From the NCBI GenBank assembly GCA_026386805.1, contig JAPLMX010000077.1, positions 17,550 to 81,549 on the forward strand: a DNA stretch of 64,000 bases, in the 5' to 3' direction. This stretch comes from Phycisphaerae bacterium. GTDB lineage: Bacteria; Planctomycetota; Phycisphaerae; Sedimentisphaerales; Anaerobacaceae. Made by a program: the position numbers and the translations under genes. Below are positions 63,262-64,000 of this stretch, one piece after another. The notes under the pieces are model-generated. The model ran no database searches. It was not told where the DNA came from and saw nothing but the letters and a program-made list of their open reading frames with translations. The stretch's first letter is position 1; every line of letters begins with the position of its first letter.

Positions 63262-63945
63262 TTAGTCGAAGTCCGTAGGCAGGGCGGGGTTGCGGCGGTG
63301 CTCGAACATGCGGGCGATCTGGAAGGGGAGCGTCCGCGAGATGGACAGTGGCGGGATGGCATCCTCGGCGAAGAATTCGACGCCGGTGGTTTCGTGACTT
63401 TCCGTGGCGGTACCGCCCGTGATTTCGCAGAGGAAGAAAAGCTTGTAGAGGTGAAAGGGCATCAGCGGCAGGTGCGGGTGCTTGCTGCGGTCGTAGACGG
63501 CGGCCAGCTTGACCACGCGGACCTCGAAGCCGGACTCCTCGAAGACCTCGCGGGCCACCGCTTCGGAGGCGGACTGGCACGGGTCGGCCCAGCCGCCCGG
63601 CAGCGTCCAGGCGTCGTCGACCTTCTCCTTGACCATGAGGATCTTGTCGTCGCGAAAGGCAGCGCCGCGAACGTCCACCTTCGGCGTGGCGTACCCCTGC
63701 TCCCGGGAGAACAGGTCGACAAATGCCTTGGTATCGAGATCAGAACCGGCGGCCATCATTTCCGCCGCGATTTGCCGGATTTGGTTGTACCGGTCGATCT
63801 CGTACTCGTTGTCGGAGTAGGTCAAGCCGTCTTGTGCCAGAGCGGCCAGTCGCTTCGCCCACCTACTGAATTTCGCATAATATAGTGACAGATTTTTCGC
63901 ATAATATATTGACACCAGCGTTTCGTTCTCGTAGGCTGTCCGCAT
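63262..63945 (-). CDS. NUDIX hydrolase, 5' end altered by an insertion element
   Basis: 227 aa as opened. The N-terminal helical domain (WAKRLAALAQDGLTYSDNEY...IDRYNQIRQIAAEM) is the NUDIX_N_2 type, common in hydrolases of ADP-ribose-like substrates. The NUDIX box is GGWADPCQSASEAVAREVFEESGFE, close to Gx5Ex7REUxEExGU. The first ~30 residues (SIYYAKNLSLYYAKF) are translated from the direct repeats at the end of the adjacent insertion element, so the native start has been lost or replaced. Confidence 0.82.
   Translation of the reverse strand: MRTAYENETLVSIYYAKNLSLYYAKFSRWAKRLAALAQDGLTYSDNEYEIDRYNQIRQIAAEMMAAGSDLDTKAFVDLFSREQGYATPKVDVRGAAFRDDKILMVKEKVDDAWTLPGGWADPCQSASEAVAREVFEESGFEVRVVKLAAVYDRSKHPHLPLMPFHLYKLFFLCEITGGTATESHETTGVEFFAEDAIPPLSISRTLPFQIARMFEHRRNPALPTDFD
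63871..63914. repeat. Two direct repeats at the insertion-element end
   Basis: TTTCGCATAATATAGTGACA (63871-63890) and TTTCGCATAATATATTGACA (63895-63914) differ at one position and have a 24-base period. They lie between the NUDIX gene and the transposase start; they are probably part of the left end of the element. Confidence 0.7.
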
Positions 63946-64000
63946 GGACAGAAAAGGACGAACACGAAGGGACTTCGACGAGTTGGAGAACCGCCGAAAG
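63944..64000 (+). CDS. Transposase N-terminus (IS630-like), truncated by window end
   Basis: The last 57 bases encode MDRKGRTRRDFDELENRRK. To my recollection this opening is typical of helix-turn-helix transposases of the IS630 type, which begin with a similar basic segment before the 'ARLF..G.S.AEVAR' HTH. Only 19 codons are visible, so this is a tentative call. Confidence 0.45.
   Translation, partial: MDRKGRTRRDFDELENRRK

Larger units (their letters stand above)
63865..64000 (+). mobile_element. Left end of a probable IS630-type insertion sequence (partial)
   Basis: The element appears to begin near the TA at 63864, where the NUDIX coding similarity ends. It carries two 20-bp direct repeats, a TTGACA (63909) that may be its promoter -35, and the transposase start at 63944. 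The right end is outside the window. Family assignment rests on the transposase N-terminus only. Confidence 0.5.

Overview
The window looks like a chromosomal segment of an uncultured planctomycete, most likely of the Phycisphaerae/Sedimentisphaerales kind. It is GC-rich and encodes LptF/LptG (an LPS-type outer membrane), a type IV pilus/type II secretion-like operon, large secreted glycosidases, CotH/lamin-tail and LRR surface proteins, and an alpha-2-macroglobulin. It also carries a trace of a HAAS-like leader ('FIRRVVRRM') that I associate with planctomycete genes. This assignment is inference from gene content; no marker phylogeny could be run.

Layout. 1-7.1 kb: an alpha-2-macroglobulin-like protein split over two overlapping ORFs, flanked by a zinc-ribbon membrane protein and by a truncated paralogue of it at the left edge, then a secreted ThuA-domain protein. 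7.2-13.3 kb: two secreted carbohydrate-active proteins (an alpha/alpha-barrel glycosidase-like protein and a GH38-like protein) bracketed by inverted copies of a 55-bp palindromic element. 13.4-19.7 kb: a PadR regulator with a clear promoter/operator, an M28-like peptidase, a hypothetical, a Tat-exported lipoprotein with a sugar-isomerase-like fold and a GH30-like glycosidase, ending in remnants of an amidohydrolase and an ankyrin protein. 19.9-25.9 kb: an NTF2-like protein, then a 1594-aa fusion of a BlaR1-type M56 metalloprotease, PD40 beta-propeller repeats and about 29 ankyrin repeats, preceded by its BlaI repressor gene and two perfect BlaI boxes. 26-30.3 kb: housekeeping genes (bS21, HflX, GpsA) and small hypotheticals. 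30.7-39.2 kb: an operon pilM-N-O-P-B-T-C plus two prepilin-like proteins. 39.3-47.4 kb: tRNA-Val, dapB, a nusA-infB-rbfA translation operon with a terminator hairpin in its leader, a divergent HhH-GPD protein and hisG. 47.5-58.1 kb: envelope genes (SurA-like foldase, radical SAM, lptF, lptG, CotH protein, HtrA protease). 58.2-64 kb: a giant LRR/InlB-repeat protein (minus strand), an EamA transporter, a decayed DUF2283 gene, and a NUDIX gene whose 5' end meets the left end of a probable IS630-type element.

Functional themes are polysaccharide use (glycosidases, ThuA, sugar-isomerase-like lipoprotein), envelope biogenesis and surface defence (A2M, Lpt, HtrA, SurA-like, pilus, CotH, LRR), and core information processing. 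The strongest candidate for a new system is the BlaI-controlled M56/PD40/ankyrin receptor. It has the layout of a BlaR1-BlaI signalling pair, but a beta-propeller and a very long ankyrin array replace the penicillin sensor.

Two classes of intergenic repeat recur. One is GTAGG(G/A)TGGG...CCCA(C/T)CCTAC palindromes (REP-like). The other is inverted arrays of 7- or 8-bp tandem units; one arm of such an array encodes the leader of a prepilin. Start codons were chosen by ribosome-binding site and signal peptide, so many differ from the ORF track.
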